Shown piece by piece: positions 42,653-50,241 of a stretch of DNA of 64,000 nt. The first letter of the stretch is position 1. Each line of letters opens with the position of its first letter. The position numbers and the translations under genes were made by a program. The notes beneath the pieces were generated by a model. It was not told the DNA's origin. It saw only the letters and a list, made by a program, of their open reading frames with translations, and ran no database searches. The stretch is from Kribbella sp. VKM Ac-2569 (lineage in GTDB: Bacteria; Actinomycetota; Actinomycetes; Propionibacteriales; Kribbellaceae): contig NZ_SGXJ01000003.1 of assembly GCF_004216905.1 (NCBI RefSeq), forward strand, positions 1,054,001 through 1,118,000. The letters are read 5' to 3'.

Positions 42653-43219
42653 TTACTCGCCGGAGGCTTTGCGGCGTTCGCGGTAGGCGGCTACGTGCAA
42701 ACGGTTGCCGCAGGTGCGGGCGTCGCAGTAGCGCTTGGAGCGGTTGCGGGACAGATCGATCAAGGCGTCGTCGCAATCCGGCGCCTCGCATCTGCGGAGG
42801 CGTTCACGCTCGCCGGCCGAAATCACCTGGGCAAGCGCGATCCCGCACTCCACCGTGATCCGGCACGCCATCGACGCACCCGCGCGGGAGTAGTGGATGT
42901 GCCACGGATGCCCGTCGTGGTTGGTCAGCCGCGGAGTCGACGTACCACGCGCGATGATCGCGTTGATCATCGTCGCCGCGGACGCGTCGGAATCCGTCGT
43001 GAACACCGGCGCGAACAACGGCCGCAGGTCGCGAACCTCGGCCAGGTCCTTCTCCGTCAACGTGTCGACCGCGCTGAACTCCCGTTCCTGGACGAACTTC
43101 TCCAGTTCCTCCAAGGTCTCCAGCGAATCGACCTGGCTGTTCGGCCCGGGCATCGTGTTGACGAGCCGGACCAGCGTCCCGAGCGCCTGCTCGGTGTCGT
43201 GCGAGAAAGTCACAATCAC
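42653..43219 (-). CDS. CGNR zinc-finger protein
   Basis: 188-residue protein of the ABATE/CGNR family, putative stress-linked transcriptional regulators. The C-terminal zinc finger is clear: CEAPDCDDALIDLSRNRSKR, then YCDARTCGNR with the name-giving CGNR motif, and the basic RLHVAAYRERRK helix. The N-terminal ABATE-like domain (LGTLVRLVNTMPG...DLRPLFAPVF) precedes it. Monocistronic. DNA target not evident. Confidence 0.9.
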   Translation of the reverse strand: MIVTFSHDTEQALGTLVRLVNTMPGPNSQVDSLETLEELEKFVQEREFSAVDTLTEKDLAEVRDLRPLFAPVFTTDSDASAATMINAIIARGTSTPRLTNHDGHPWHIHYSRAGASMACRITVECGIALAQVISAGERERLRRCEAPDCDDALIDLSRNRSKRYCDARTCGNRLHVAAYRERRKASGE

Positions 43220-43340
43220 GTCTCCAACGTGACGGGGTCTCCGTCCTGCAGCAAGAGTAGCCCGGCCGGATTAGATCGTCGCTTCATCATGCGCTATGGT
43301 TTCACCCGCAACACCACACAAGAAACATCAGCACCACCCC

Positions 43341-43412
43341 GGGCGATTGGCGCAGTGGTAGCGCGCTTCGTTCACACCGAAGAGGTCACTGGTTCGAACC
43401 CAGTATCGCCCA
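43341..43412 (+). tRNA. tRNA-Val(CAC)
   Basis: 72 nt; anticodon loop TTCACAC in the stem CTTCG/CGAAG; T-loop GGTTCGAACC; acceptor GGGCGAT/ATCGCCC with discriminator A; CCA not encoded. It lies between the two Gly-Cys-Val clusters, on the plus strand. Confidence 0.96.
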
Positions 43413-43423
43413 CGAGAGTCGAC

Positions 43424-43463
43424 AGGCGACGTGTGTCCGCAGAATGCGCGGACCTCGTCGCCT
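43424..43463 (+). terminator. Terminator of tRNA-Val(CAC)
   Basis: Stacked hairpin with outer arms AGGCGACG / CGTCGCCT and inner arms GTCCGC / GCGGAC, followed by TCGTCATTT. The same design, with different bulges, terminates the minus-strand cluster at 41270-41309. Confidence 0.8.
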
Positions 43464-43590
43464 TCGTCATTTGTGCGGCTGCGCTTCGCTTGCCGCGCGG
43501 CGGGGGCTCCGCCACCCGCACCCCCTATGCGCCTTCGCTTCGCTCGGCTGCGGGCGTTGGGTTGGGCAGTTAGCTCGCGTGTGCGGGTCC
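43424..43590 (+). repeat. Repeat downstream of tRNA-Val, copy 2
   Basis: Matches the complement of 41160-41318 with only scattered differences, covering the terminator, CTTCGTCATTTGTGCGGCTG, the GCTTCGCTTGCCGCGCGG block and GGGTTGGGCAGTTAGCTC. Confidence 0.85.
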
Positions 43591-43610
43591 GGTTTGCGCG
43601 TCGGTCACCA

Positions 43611-43700
43611 CACCCCCGACCGTCCGTCGGTGGACGCCTTCGCTTCGCTGGGCTGCAGGCTGGGTTGGGCAGTTCGCTCACGTGCGTGGGTCGGGTTGGC
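43611..43700 (+). repeat. Partial repeat, copy 3
   Basis: Begins near CGGTGGACGCCTTCGCTTCG and continues through GGGTTGGGCAGTTCGCTCAC, repeating the distal half of copy 2 directly downstream of it with more divergence, i.e. an internal tandem duplication. Confidence 0.75.
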
Positions 43701-43788
43701 TTGCGGCGTGTGCGAGCCCGGGGCGCTCGCGCGTCCCGGGCTCGTTGGGCTCTGCCTGCCTGGAGGGGTGTCGGGGCAGAGCTTTCCT

Positions 43789-45168
43789 TTACGGGTCGAT
43801 GACGACCGTGCAGGTGTAGGTGCCCGGCGGGAGGTTGGTCGCCGCGGCTGAGCCGTCGCCGTTCGCGCCGGTAGTGCCACTGGCTACTGTGCCGCCGCCA
43901 GGGCCGGTGCAGACGATCGTCGACGCCGTACCGCCGTCGATCTGCGAGTTGACCGAGACGGACAGGTCGGTCAGTGGAGTGTTGCCGAAGCTGACGGACT
44001 CACCTGCGTACGGCGTGGCTGTGCAACTCGCCACGTTGTCGACCACGACTGTCTTCGTGAGAGGCCCGTCGGCGACGTAACCAACCGGCAGAGTCTCGGT
44101 CACCGAGTAGCTACCGAACTGCAGGTTGCCGAAGCACGTCTGACCGTTGGCGTCGGTCGTCTGGGTGACCCCGTTCACGGTGAACGAGACACCTGCCTGC
44201 GGATGAGATCCAGCCCCCTCGGCCGCGTGCTTCCTCGTCTTGGTGATCTTGATCGCGCCGCAGCTGGCGAGGTTGAGCGGTGCGGGAGCGATGAAGTCCT
44301 TCAGCGCTGCGGTGAACGAGTCGGACGACCGGCTCTTCAGGTACGCGCTGCCGAACGACACGCAGGGATCTGTGCCGCCGCCGAGCGCCGAGAAGTCGAT
44401 CGACGCCTCTCCGAACGTCCGCGCCGAGACCGAGTTCGGGGCCGTTGCCAGGCCGTCGGAATCGGCTGCCGGGATCGCCGTGGTGTTGATCGAGCCCGTG
44501 GCGTCGCCCTGTGCCGACAGGTTCTGCTTGTCGCTCCAGCACGGCAGGGAGTTCGATGCCTCGCACGCCGAGGTCGGGCCGCTGGTGAGCCACCGGGACA
44601 GGAACAGCACCGGGTTGGTGCCGCCCTGTGACAGGTCGTACTGGATCAGGACATCGCCCGCGGTCCGGACCGGGGTGGTGCCGTTGGCACTGGTAGCGAG
44701 GGACTTGTTGAACTCGAAGTCCATGTTGGTGGTTCCGGACGGCTCCTGCACGCGATGCCAGAACAGGTGCAAGAAGTCGGTGGTTCCGGTGTCCTCCAGA
44801 TAGACACCGAAAGTGAGCAGGTCGCTCTTGTTCGGCGGGATGCTGCCGTCGACCACAGTCGGTACGGCGGTGTCCTCCTTGGTGCCCTGGCCGAACGAAT
44901 CGTCCGTCGCACCGGTGGGCTTGTCTGCCTTTCGGATCTCGGTGACACTCGCCCAGTCGATCGACGGCGCCGGGTCGTCGACCTTCAGGTTCGCGTTGGT
45001 GTCGATCTCGAAATTACTGCCCGGCAGACTGACCTCAGGATGCGAGGCCTCCGCCGGAGACGCGATCAGGGCGCTTGCCACCAGCAACAGCCCCGCGGCC
45101 CCGATCAACGGCCGCCGCACCCTACGTGATGTGCCGGCATGCGAGCCGGCCTGCAACGAAGACGTCAT
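43789..45168 (-). CDS. Secreted protein with SpaA/CnaB-like (prealbumin-like) domain
   Basis: 459 residues. A long signal peptide (hydrophobic RPLIGAAGLLLVASALIASP, cleavage after AEA near residue 41) is followed by a ~250-residue beta-rich N-terminal domain (LLTFGVYLEDTGTTDFLHLF). A prealbumin-like SpaA domain comes next (IKITKTRKHAAEG, AGVSFTVNGVTQTTDANGQT, CFGNLQFGSYSVTETLPVGY), then a second shorter beta domain ending NLPPGTYTCTVVIDP. Such proteins usually carry an LPXTG motif and membrane anchor; none is present, so it is either released or truncated. The ribosome binding site GGGGGAG is strong. Adhesin-like role is inferred. Confidence 0.85.
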   Translation of the reverse strand: MTSSLQAGSHAGTSRRVRRPLIGAAGLLLVASALIASPAEASHPEVSLPGSNFEIDTNANLKVDDPAPSIDWASVTEIRKADKPTGATDDSFGQGTKEDTAVPTVVDGSIPPNKSDLLTFGVYLEDTGTTDFLHLFWHRVQEPSGTTNMDFEFNKSLATSANGTTPVRTAGDVLIQYDLSQGGTNPVLFLSRWLTSGPTSACEASNSLPCWSDKQNLSAQGDATGSINTTAIPAADSDGLATAPNSVSARTFGEASIDFSALGGGTDPCVSFGSAYLKSRSSDSFTAALKDFIAPAPLNLASCGAIKITKTRKHAAEGAGSHPQAGVSFTVNGVTQTTDANGQTCFGNLQFGSYSVTETLPVGYVADGPLTKTVVVDNVASCTATPYAGESVSFGNTPLTDLSVSVNSQIDGGTASTIVCTGPGGGTVASGTTGANGDGSAAATNLPPGTYTCTVVIDP

Positions 45169-45470
45169 TGTCTCCCCCTCGGAGATCCAAATCCCGGTCC
45201 GTGTCTCGGCCGGGCGGTCTCCTCACGGCAAGGCGCGCGCGTAGCCCTCCCTACGCAGCCGGTGCTCCCCCATCCCCCCGTGGCGAGGTCGCACACCAGC
45301 CCCCCAGCCGGCCGCGTCGCCAGAATTCCGCTGCCGACGTTACGCCCGCGAGAGTCGCCGTACAACGGTTGATCACGGCCACTACCGCCACGGCCCAACC
45401 GGCCACACCGCGTGGTCTAACAGGGCGCAATGGCGCGATAACAAAGGGCCGCTGACGTTTCTCTGGTGGG
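45169..45470. other. 302-bp intergenic region upstream of the secreted-protein gene
   Basis: Leader/promoter region of the minus-strand secreted-protein gene. On that strand TTGTTA and a TGTTAG hexamer 16 nt later (around 45420-45443) might be a promoter, which would leave a ~250-nt G+C-rich 5' untranslated region with a small GCGTAG/CTACGC hairpin near 45240-45257. I tried and failed to match it to a riboswitch class. Confidence 0.45.
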
Positions 45471-45911
45471 TCAGACGAGCCAGGTGCCGTTGTTCATCAG
45501 TACACGGTCTTTGAGTTCGTTGACCTCGCGCCAGGCCTGGATCTTCGTCGGCGTGACGCGGAAGAACGGGTAGTTCGGCAGCGGACGCGGGTCGAAGCCG
45601 GCCTTCGCCGCGAACGCCGCGCCCTCGGCCTCCGACACCTCTGTGATCGAGACCGTGCCGGCCACATGGATCACGTCGCGCACCTCCCCCAGCGTCAGCT
45701 GTACGACGGGATTCGCGAGCAGGTTGCGCGCCGTCGGATTGGACCGCGACGTCGACAGCAGCAGGGTCCCGTCGCTCCACAGGAACGAGAGCGGCATCAA
45801 GTACGGCGTACCGTCGAGCGACGCCGTGGACACCCACGCGTCGACGTCGTTCTCCAGACGGTTCAGGGTGTCCTGCTTGCGGACCTCCAACGGGCGGACC
45901 TCGGCCGTCAT
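45471..45911 (-). CDS. Pyridoxamine 5'-phosphate oxidase-fold protein
   Basis: 146-residue split-barrel protein of the PNPOx-like family that binds FMN or F420. Typical segments are DAWVSTASLDGTPYLMPLSF (first strands with the substrate side), LLLSTSRSNPTARNLLANP (cofactor phosphate-binding Thr/Ser/Arg) and PTKIQAWREVNEL near the end. The start follows GAGGAG by six bases. It is divergent from an ECF41 sigma factor gene and carries an ECF41-type promoter, so it is probably the direct target of that factor. In mycobacteria similar proteins are F420-dependent reductases; cofactor here unknown. Confidence 0.9.
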   Translation of the reverse strand: MTAEVRPLEVRKQDTLNRLENDVDAWVSTASLDGTPYLMPLSFLWSDGTLLLSTSRSNPTARNLLANPVVQLTLGEVRDVIHVAGTVSITEVSEAEGAAFAAKAGFDPRPLPNYPFFRVTPTKIQAWREVNELKDRVLMNNGTWLV

Positions 45912-45923
45912 CGCTCACTCCTC

Positions 45924-45950
45924 TGTCACATGTGGTGCTCGTGCTCCGTC
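45924..45950 (+). promoter_or_regulatory. ECF41-type promoter of the sigma factor gene
   Basis: TGTCACA (45924-45930), 16-nt spacer, CGTC (45947-45950). This matches the published ECF41 consensus (TGTCACA at -35, CGTC at -10). It points to the sigma factor gene starting at 46020, implying autoregulation. Confidence 0.8.
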
Positions 45951-45958
45951 AATCGCAT

Positions 45959-45985
45959 GACGGCGCTCGGCCGGTCAGTGTGACA
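45959..45985 (-). promoter_or_regulatory. ECF41-type promoter of the PNPOx-like gene
   Basis: On the minus strand TGTCACA (45979-45985), 16-nt spacer, CGTC (45959-45962): the same elements with the same spacing as the facing promoter. It drives the gene beginning at 45911. The two -10 elements are only 8 bp apart and each transcript crosses the other promoter's -35. Confidence 0.8.
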
Positions 45986-46019
45986 GCTCAACATATGACA
46001 GGTGAAGGATGTGATCCGG

Positions 46020-46889
46020 ATGGGCGGGGACGACTGGCTCGCGACGCGGTTCGAGCAGAACCGGGACCGGCTGCGGGCTGTCGCGTACCGGATCCTGGGC
46101 TCCGAGCCGGAGGCTGAGGACGCGGTCCAGGAGACCTGGATCCGGCTCAGTCGCAGCGACAGCGCGACGATCGACAACCTGGGCGGCTGGCTGACGACCG
46201 TGGTCGGGCGGATTTGCCTCGACATGCTGCGGACCCGGCGCGGGCGGCCCGAGTTGCCGGTCGGCGAGCACTCCCCGGTCCTCGCGGACGACGTCGTACC
46301 GGATCCCGAACTCGAAGCAGTACAGGCGGATTCGGTCGGGCTAGCACTGCTAGTGGTTCTCGAGACGCTGTCGCCGGCCGAGCGCCTCGCGTTCGTGCTG
46401 CACGATCTGTTCGCCGTACCGTTCGAGGACATCGCGCCGATCATCGGCAAGTCCCCCGCCGCCGCCCGCCAGATCGCCAGCCGGGCGCGACGAAGGGTCC
46501 GCGGTACGCCGGAACCGACCGACGTCGACGTGGTGCGCCAGAAGGAAGTCGTCACCGCCTTCCTCGCCGCAGCACGGGGTGCGGACTTCTCGGCACTACT
46601 TCACGTCCTCGACCCGGAGGTCGTCGTACGTTCGGACGCCGGCGCCGCTGCCTACGGCGGTACGCCGGGGCTCGCCGGAGCCGACCGGGTCGCGCAGGAG
46701 TTCTCCGGTCGGGCGGCCGCCGCGAAGTTGGTGCTCGTCGACGGAATGCCTGGCCTGGTGTGGATGCAGCGCGGTGAACCGCTGATTGTGTTCTCTTTCA
46801 CCGTGGTCGACGGGCGTGTCGCCGCGATCGATCTCCGGGGCGATGCGGAGTACCTCGAGAACGTCGATCTGGTATCGCTGAAGGCGTGA
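46020..46889 (+). CDS. ECF41 family RNA polymerase sigma factor (SigJ-like) with C-terminal SnoaL-like domain
   Basis: 289-residue sigma factor. Region 2 contains RDRLRAVAYRILGSEPEAED and the -10-reading helix through GGWLTTVVGRICLDMLRTRR. Region 4 is LSPAERLAFVLHDLFAVPFE followed by IGKSPAAARQIASRARRRVR. A ~110-residue C-terminal domain with the SnoaL fold (FLAAARGADFSALLHVLDPE, VVVRSDAGAA) is fused, the mark of ECF41 proteins, where it replaces an anti-sigma factor. The ATG at 46020 is preferred for its AAGGA site; GTG codons at 46002 and 46011 are alternatives. Own promoter and the divergent gene's promoter both carry the ECF41 motif. Confidence 0.92.
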   Translation: MGGDDWLATRFEQNRDRLRAVAYRILGSEPEAEDAVQETWIRLSRSDSATIDNLGGWLTTVVGRICLDMLRTRRGRPELPVGEHSPVLADDVVPDPELEAVQADSVGLALLVVLETLSPAERLAFVLHDLFAVPFEDIAPIIGKSPAAARQIASRARRRVRGTPEPTDVDVVRQKEVVTAFLAAARGADFSALLHVLDPEVVVRSDAGAAAYGGTPGLAGADRVAQEFSGRAAAAKLVLVDGMPGLVWMQRGEPLIVFSFTVVDGRVAAIDLRGDAEYLENVDLVSLKA

Positions 46890-46979
46890 CCGGACGGCGT
46901 GGCGAGTGGACAGGATCGATGGGACTCGTGTGACGGATGGGGTGCGATTCAGGCTCGTCGCGACCCGGTGAAATCGGGT

Positions 46980-47008
46980 TTTTGTCCGGGCGGAAAGTGC
47001 GCTACTGT
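46980..47008 (+). promoter_or_regulatory. Promoter of the plus-strand tRNA cluster
   Basis: TTTTGT (46980-46985), 17-nt spacer and TACTGT (47003-47008), 39 bp before tRNA-Gly. The -10 is good, the -35 weak. Confidence 0.5.
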
Positions 47009-47047
47009 TCTGCTCTCGCACCGAGCGGAAACGCCACGGAGCGCAGT

Positions 47048-47120
47048 GCGGACGTAGCTCAGTTGGTAGAGCGCAACCTTGCCAAGGTTGAGGTCGCCGG
47101 TTCGAACCCGGTCGTCCGCT
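47048..47120 (+). tRNA. tRNA-Gly(GCC)
   Basis: 73 nt, identical to the minus-strand gene at 41519-41591; anticodon loop TTGCCAA; discriminator U. First gene of the plus-strand Gly-Cys-Val cluster. Confidence 0.96.
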
Positions 47121-47170
47121 CGGAGAAGGTTCGGCAGGCCACCGCCCTCAAGTGGCGGAACGGCCTCTCT

Positions 47171-47241
47171 GGTGGAGTGGCCGAGAGGCGAGGCAACGGA
47201 CTGCAAATCCGTGTACACGGGTTCGAATCCCGTCTCCACCT
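47171..47241 (+). tRNA. tRNA-Cys(GCA)
   Basis: 71 nt; anticodon loop CTGCAAA in stem ACGGA/TCCGT; discriminator U. Only 3 nt separate it from the following tRNA-Val. Confidence 0.96.
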
Positions 47242-47244
47242 CGA

Positions 47245-47316
47245 GGACGATTGGCGCAGCGGTAGCGCGCTTCCCTGACACGGAAGAGGTCACTGGTTCG
47301 ATCCCAGTATCGTCCA
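47245..47316 (+). tRNA. tRNA-Val(GAC)
   Basis: 72 nt, identical to 41320-41391. The 24-nt Cys-Val spacer of the other cluster is shortened to 3 nt here, consistent with a deletion between two GGAC words. A hairpin terminator follows. Confidence 0.96.
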
Positions 47317-47321
47317 CGAAC

Positions 47322-47357
47322 AACAGGCGGTGGGTGCGAAAGCGCCCACCGCCTGTT
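47322..47357. terminator. Terminator between tRNA cluster and EamA gene
   Basis: 16-bp stem AACAGGCGGTGGGTGC / GCGCCCACCGCCTGTT with one G-T wobble and a GAAA loop. It ends the plus-strand tRNA cluster and lies 6 bp from the convergent EamA stop. Confidence 0.88.
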
Positions 47358-47363
47358 CGCATT

Positions 47364-48188
47364 TCAGCGGCGACTCTGGGCCGCAACCGCCAGCAGAAGC
47401 ACTACTGCCCCTAGCAGTGCTAGCGGAGTCAGTCGTTCGTGAAACGCGAGGATGCCGATCGCTGCGGCTACTACTGGTTCTAGCAGCGCTAGCACCGATG
47501 CGGTTGAGGCTTTCAGGGTTCTCAGGCCGACGTAGAACAGGGTGTAGGCGAAGGCCGTGGGGACGAGTCCGAAGTACGCGATCAGCAGCCAGCCGATGGG
47601 CGTGGTGGGTAGCGCGGCGAAGGGTGCCAGGAACAAGGCACCGGCGGTGAAGCCCAGGAGCGCGGTGGTCAGGGGGTCTGGTGTGTTGCGGTTCAGGAGC
47701 GTTGTCAGCGAGTAGCCCGCCGCGGACGCCACGGCTGCTGCGAGACCGGTCAGGTTGGCTGTGCCGCTGGTGGCGGACAGGAGGACCAGGCCGACCACGG
47801 CAGCGAAGAGAGCTGGGGTCAGCCGTTCGCGGGCGGCGACCGTGATGAAGATCGGGGCGGAGCCCAAGGCGATCACGGTTGCTACGCCGACGCCGACGCG
47901 TGGGATCGCGGTGAAGTAGCCGAGTTGGCAAACGGCCAGACCCAAACCGCTCAAAACGTGGCGGAGCGGGCTAGCCGCGAGTACGGGTCGGAGCGCAGTT
48001 CGGCGTACGGCGAGGCGCGCGAAGGCCAGCCATACAACGGCTGCGGCCAAACGCCAGAAGGACGTAGCCAGTGGTGTGAGGCCGGCGTACTGGGACAGAA
48101 GGGCGCCGGTCGGTCCACCGGTACCCCAGGCCAGGGCGGCGAGAACGACGTAGACGAGGGCACGCCTCGTCGAGAGACGATGATGCAT
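47364..48188 (-). CDS. EamA/DMT family transporter
   Basis: 274-residue membrane protein with ten predicted helices arranged as two EamA repeats (first: VYVVLAALAWGTGGPTGALL; second: AAVASAAGYSLTTLLNRNTP). Members export amino acids and other metabolites. Leu-rich helix stretches LALLGAVV and LALLEPVV are encoded with rare CTA codons inside CTAGC...GCTAG words. A ~180-bp leader precedes it; no clear regulatory element was identified there. Substrate unknown. Confidence 0.9.
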   Translation of the reverse strand: MHHRLSTRRALVYVVLAALAWGTGGPTGALLSQYAGLTPLATSFWRLAAAVVWLAFARLAVRRTALRPVLAASPLRHVLSGLGLAVCQLGYFTAIPRVGVGVATVIALGSAPIFITVAARERLTPALFAAVVGLVLLSATSGTANLTGLAAAVASAAGYSLTTLLNRNTPDPLTTALLGFTAGALFLAPFAALPTTPIGWLLIAYFGLVPTAFAYTLFYVGLRTLKASTASVLALLEPVVAAAIGILAFHERLTPLALLGAVVLLLAVAAQSRR

Positions 48189-48365
48189 CGGACACTCCGG
48201 GAAGGTGTTCGCAACGAATGGTCGGGGCGTCTGCGAACAGCCCGAAGAAGCCCAGGCCGCAAGACCTGAGCGCGAGGAAGCCGTCCGCTAAACGGCGGCC
48301 GGCGGAGTGATGATGCGATGCACAAACAGGACCCTAACCAGTCCAAAACCGGTGGGCGAACGGAT

Positions 48366-49109
48366 TTACATCCGCAGGTACGAGCCGCCGTTGAAGTCGA
48401 GGACGGTCCCGGTCGCGAACTCGGCTTCGCGTGACGCCAGGTACAGAATCGCGGCCGCGACCTCGGACGGGTCGGCCACGCGCTCGAGCGGGCTCTCCTG
48501 CCGGCGGCGGTCGTACCCCTCACCGGCCAGGTTCACCGCGGCCATGTCGGTGACGGTCCAGCCCGGAGCGATCGCGGTCACCGCGATCCCTTCCGGCCCC
48601 AACGCCCGCGCCAGCGACTGGGTGAACGAGACGATCGCCGCCTTCGAGGCGCCGTACGCAGGCTGGTTCGGCTCGCCGCGGAACGCGCCGCGGGACGACA
48701 CGTTCACGATCCGGCCGCCACGCGACATGTGCCGCACCGCGCACCACGTGACGTTGGACGGCCCAACGAGATTCACCGCGAGCGTGTCCGCCCACGCCTG
48801 CTGCCATTCGGCGTACGTCGTCTCGCGGATCCGGTGCGGGTGATACACGCCGGCGTTGTTCACGAGTACGTCGATACTCCCCAGCGCCGCGGCGGCGTCC
48901 GACACCATCGCCTCGATCGCCGCCGGATCCGCCAGATCTGCCTGCACCGTCAGATGCCCTGAGCCCGGCAGTTCCTTCAGCACCTGCGCCGCGGCGTCCG
49001 CCGAGGCGCTGTAATGGATCGCCACCCGGTCACCCGCGGCAGCGAACGCCCGCGCCGCCGCCGCACCGATCCCCCGCGAAGCCCCCGTCACCAGCACCGA
49101 TCGGTTCAT
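48366..49109 (-). CDS. Short-chain dehydrogenase/reductase (FabG-like)
   Basis: 247-residue NADP(H)-type SDR. TGASRGIG near residues 8-15, NNAGVYHP, catalytic Ser in NVSSRGAF and YGASK are intact, with the C-terminal GTVLDFNGGSYLRM typical of 3-oxoacyl-ACP reductase-like proteins. The start MNRSVLVTG is chosen over longer in-frame options with no ribosome binding site and no homology. It is 31 nt downstream of rsgA in the same direction and may be co-transcribed. Substrate unknown. Confidence 0.92.
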   Translation of the reverse strand: MNRSVLVTGASRGIGAAAARAFAAAGDRVAIHYSASADAAAQVLKELPGSGHLTVQADLADPAAIEAMVSDAAAALGSIDVLVNNAGVYHPHRIRETTYAEWQQAWADTLAVNLVGPSNVTWCAVRHMSRGGRIVNVSSRGAFRGEPNQPAYGASKAAIVSFTQSLARALGPEGIAVTAIAPGWTVTDMAAVNLAGEGYDRRRQESPLERVADPSEVAAAILYLASREAEFATGTVLDFNGGSYLRM

Positions 49110-49140
49110 ACGACCGATCCTGCCATCAAAAGGCACAGCA

Positions 49141-50208
49141 TCACGGTCGGGGCTTGTGGTCGCGGCGGTAGGACTTGCTGGCGCGAACCCATTCCTTCTT
49201 CGCCTCGGTCCGGAGCCGGACGTCCGCACGACGGGCCATGTACGCCGCCTCGCGTTGCAGCTTCACCCAACTGTCGTAGCGCCGGTACGGCAGCGACCCG
49301 TCGTCCAAAGCCGCCCGTACCGCACACTCGGGCTCCATCACGTGTGAGCAGTCCTTGAACTTGCACTGCGCTGCGAACGCCGTGATGTCGGGGAACGCCG
49401 CCGCCAGCCCCTCACCGCTCTCCTGCAGACCGATCCCCCGCAGCCCAGGCGTGTCGATCACCACCCCGCCCTGAGGTAGCGCGATCAGCTCGCGCCGTAC
49501 CGAGGTGTGCCGGCCCTTCCCGTCCTCACGGATGTCCTGCACGTTCAGCAGCTCCACACCCGCCAGCGCGTTCACCAGCGACGACTTGCCCGCGCCACTC
49601 GAACCTAGCAACGCTAGCGTCGCGTTCCCGTCGAGCAGCGCCCGTACGTCGTCCATGCCCGCGCCCGTGGTCGCGCTGCACACCAGTACGTCGGCACCCG
49701 GCGCGGCGACCGCGACGTCCTCGGCCACCGAGTCGGCATCCCCGACGAGGTCGGACTTGGTCAGTACGACGACCGGTCGCGCACCGCTCTCCCAGGCCAA
49801 CGCCATGAACCGCTCGATGCGCACGATGTTCGGCTCCGGGACCAGCCCGACGACGATGGCGATCACGTCGACGTTGGACGCGAGCACCTGCCCGCGCGAC
49901 GAGCCGCCGACCTCGGCCCGGACGATCGTCGTACGGCGGGGCAGCACCGATTCGAGCGTGATCCGGTCGTCCGGCCAGAACCGCAGGACGACCCAGTCCC
50001 CTGTGCAGGGGCCGGCCTGCGCGTCGGCGGCGATCTCGGCGAGCAGCGCCCCGGACCAGCTGGCGCGGACCGGACCGTGCTCGGTGAGAACCGTCGCCAG
50101 GCCCTTGTCGACCCGGGCGACGCGTCCCGGGACGAGGTCCTCCGGGACGGACTGCAGAAACTCGGCCGTGGAACTGTCGAGTCCCAGGGCCTGAAGCGTG
50201 GCTGACAT
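49141..50208 (-). CDS. rsgA: Ribosome small-subunit-dependent GTPase A
   Basis: 355-residue circularly permuted GTPase that helps 30S subunit maturation. Motif order G4-G1-G3 is visible: TKSD (150-153), GSSGAGKSS (202-210), DTPG (252-255). The OB-fold occupies the N-terminus, and the C-terminal zinc knuckle reads CKFKDCSHVMEPEC (282-295) with Cys282, Cys287, His289 and Cys295. All functional residues are present. A candidate 19-codon upstream ORF precedes it at 50242-50301. Confidence 0.95.
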   Translation of the reverse strand: MSATLQALGLDSSTAEFLQSVPEDLVPGRVARVDKGLATVLTEHGPVRASWSGALLAEIAADAQAGPCTGDWVVLRFWPDDRITLESVLPRRTTIVRAEVGGSSRGQVLASNVDVIAIVVGLVPEPNIVRIERFMALAWESGARPVVVLTKSDLVGDADSVAEDVAVAAPGADVLVCSATTGAGMDDVRALLDGNATLALLGSSGAGKSSLVNALAGVELLNVQDIREDGKGRHTSVRRELIALPQGGVVIDTPGLRGIGLQESGEGLAAAFPDITAFAAQCKFKDCSHVMEPECAVRAALDDGSLPYRRYDSWVKLQREAAYMARRADVRLRTEAKKEWVRASKSYRRDHKPRP

Positions 50209-50241
50209 GCGGCGAACCTTTCAGCGGGTCCGGCCGCGAGA

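Larger units (their letters stand above)
43413..43788. other. 376-bp non-coding stretch made of repeats
   Basis: No plausible gene. It contains the tRNA-Val(CAC) terminator, a full repeat copy (43424-43590) and a partial copy (43611-43700), followed by C/G-rich sequence up to the stop of the secreted-protein gene. Confidence 0.75.

Noticed and set aside
43413-43788. CRISPR array or transposon in the repeat region downstream of tRNA-Val(CAC)
   Set aside because: Only two or three long, diverged copies, no regular spacers, no transposase gene and no terminal inverted repeats.
45169-45470. Riboswitch (c-di-AMP or similar) in the long leader of the secreted-protein gene
   Set aside because: G+C-rich hairpins exist, but the conserved cores of known classes could not be found.
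48288-48323. Possible leader peptide MHRIITPPAAV (GTG start) upstream of the EamA transporter gene
   Set aside because: GTG start without a ribosome binding site, only two Ile codons and no clear terminator/antiterminator pair; likely chance.
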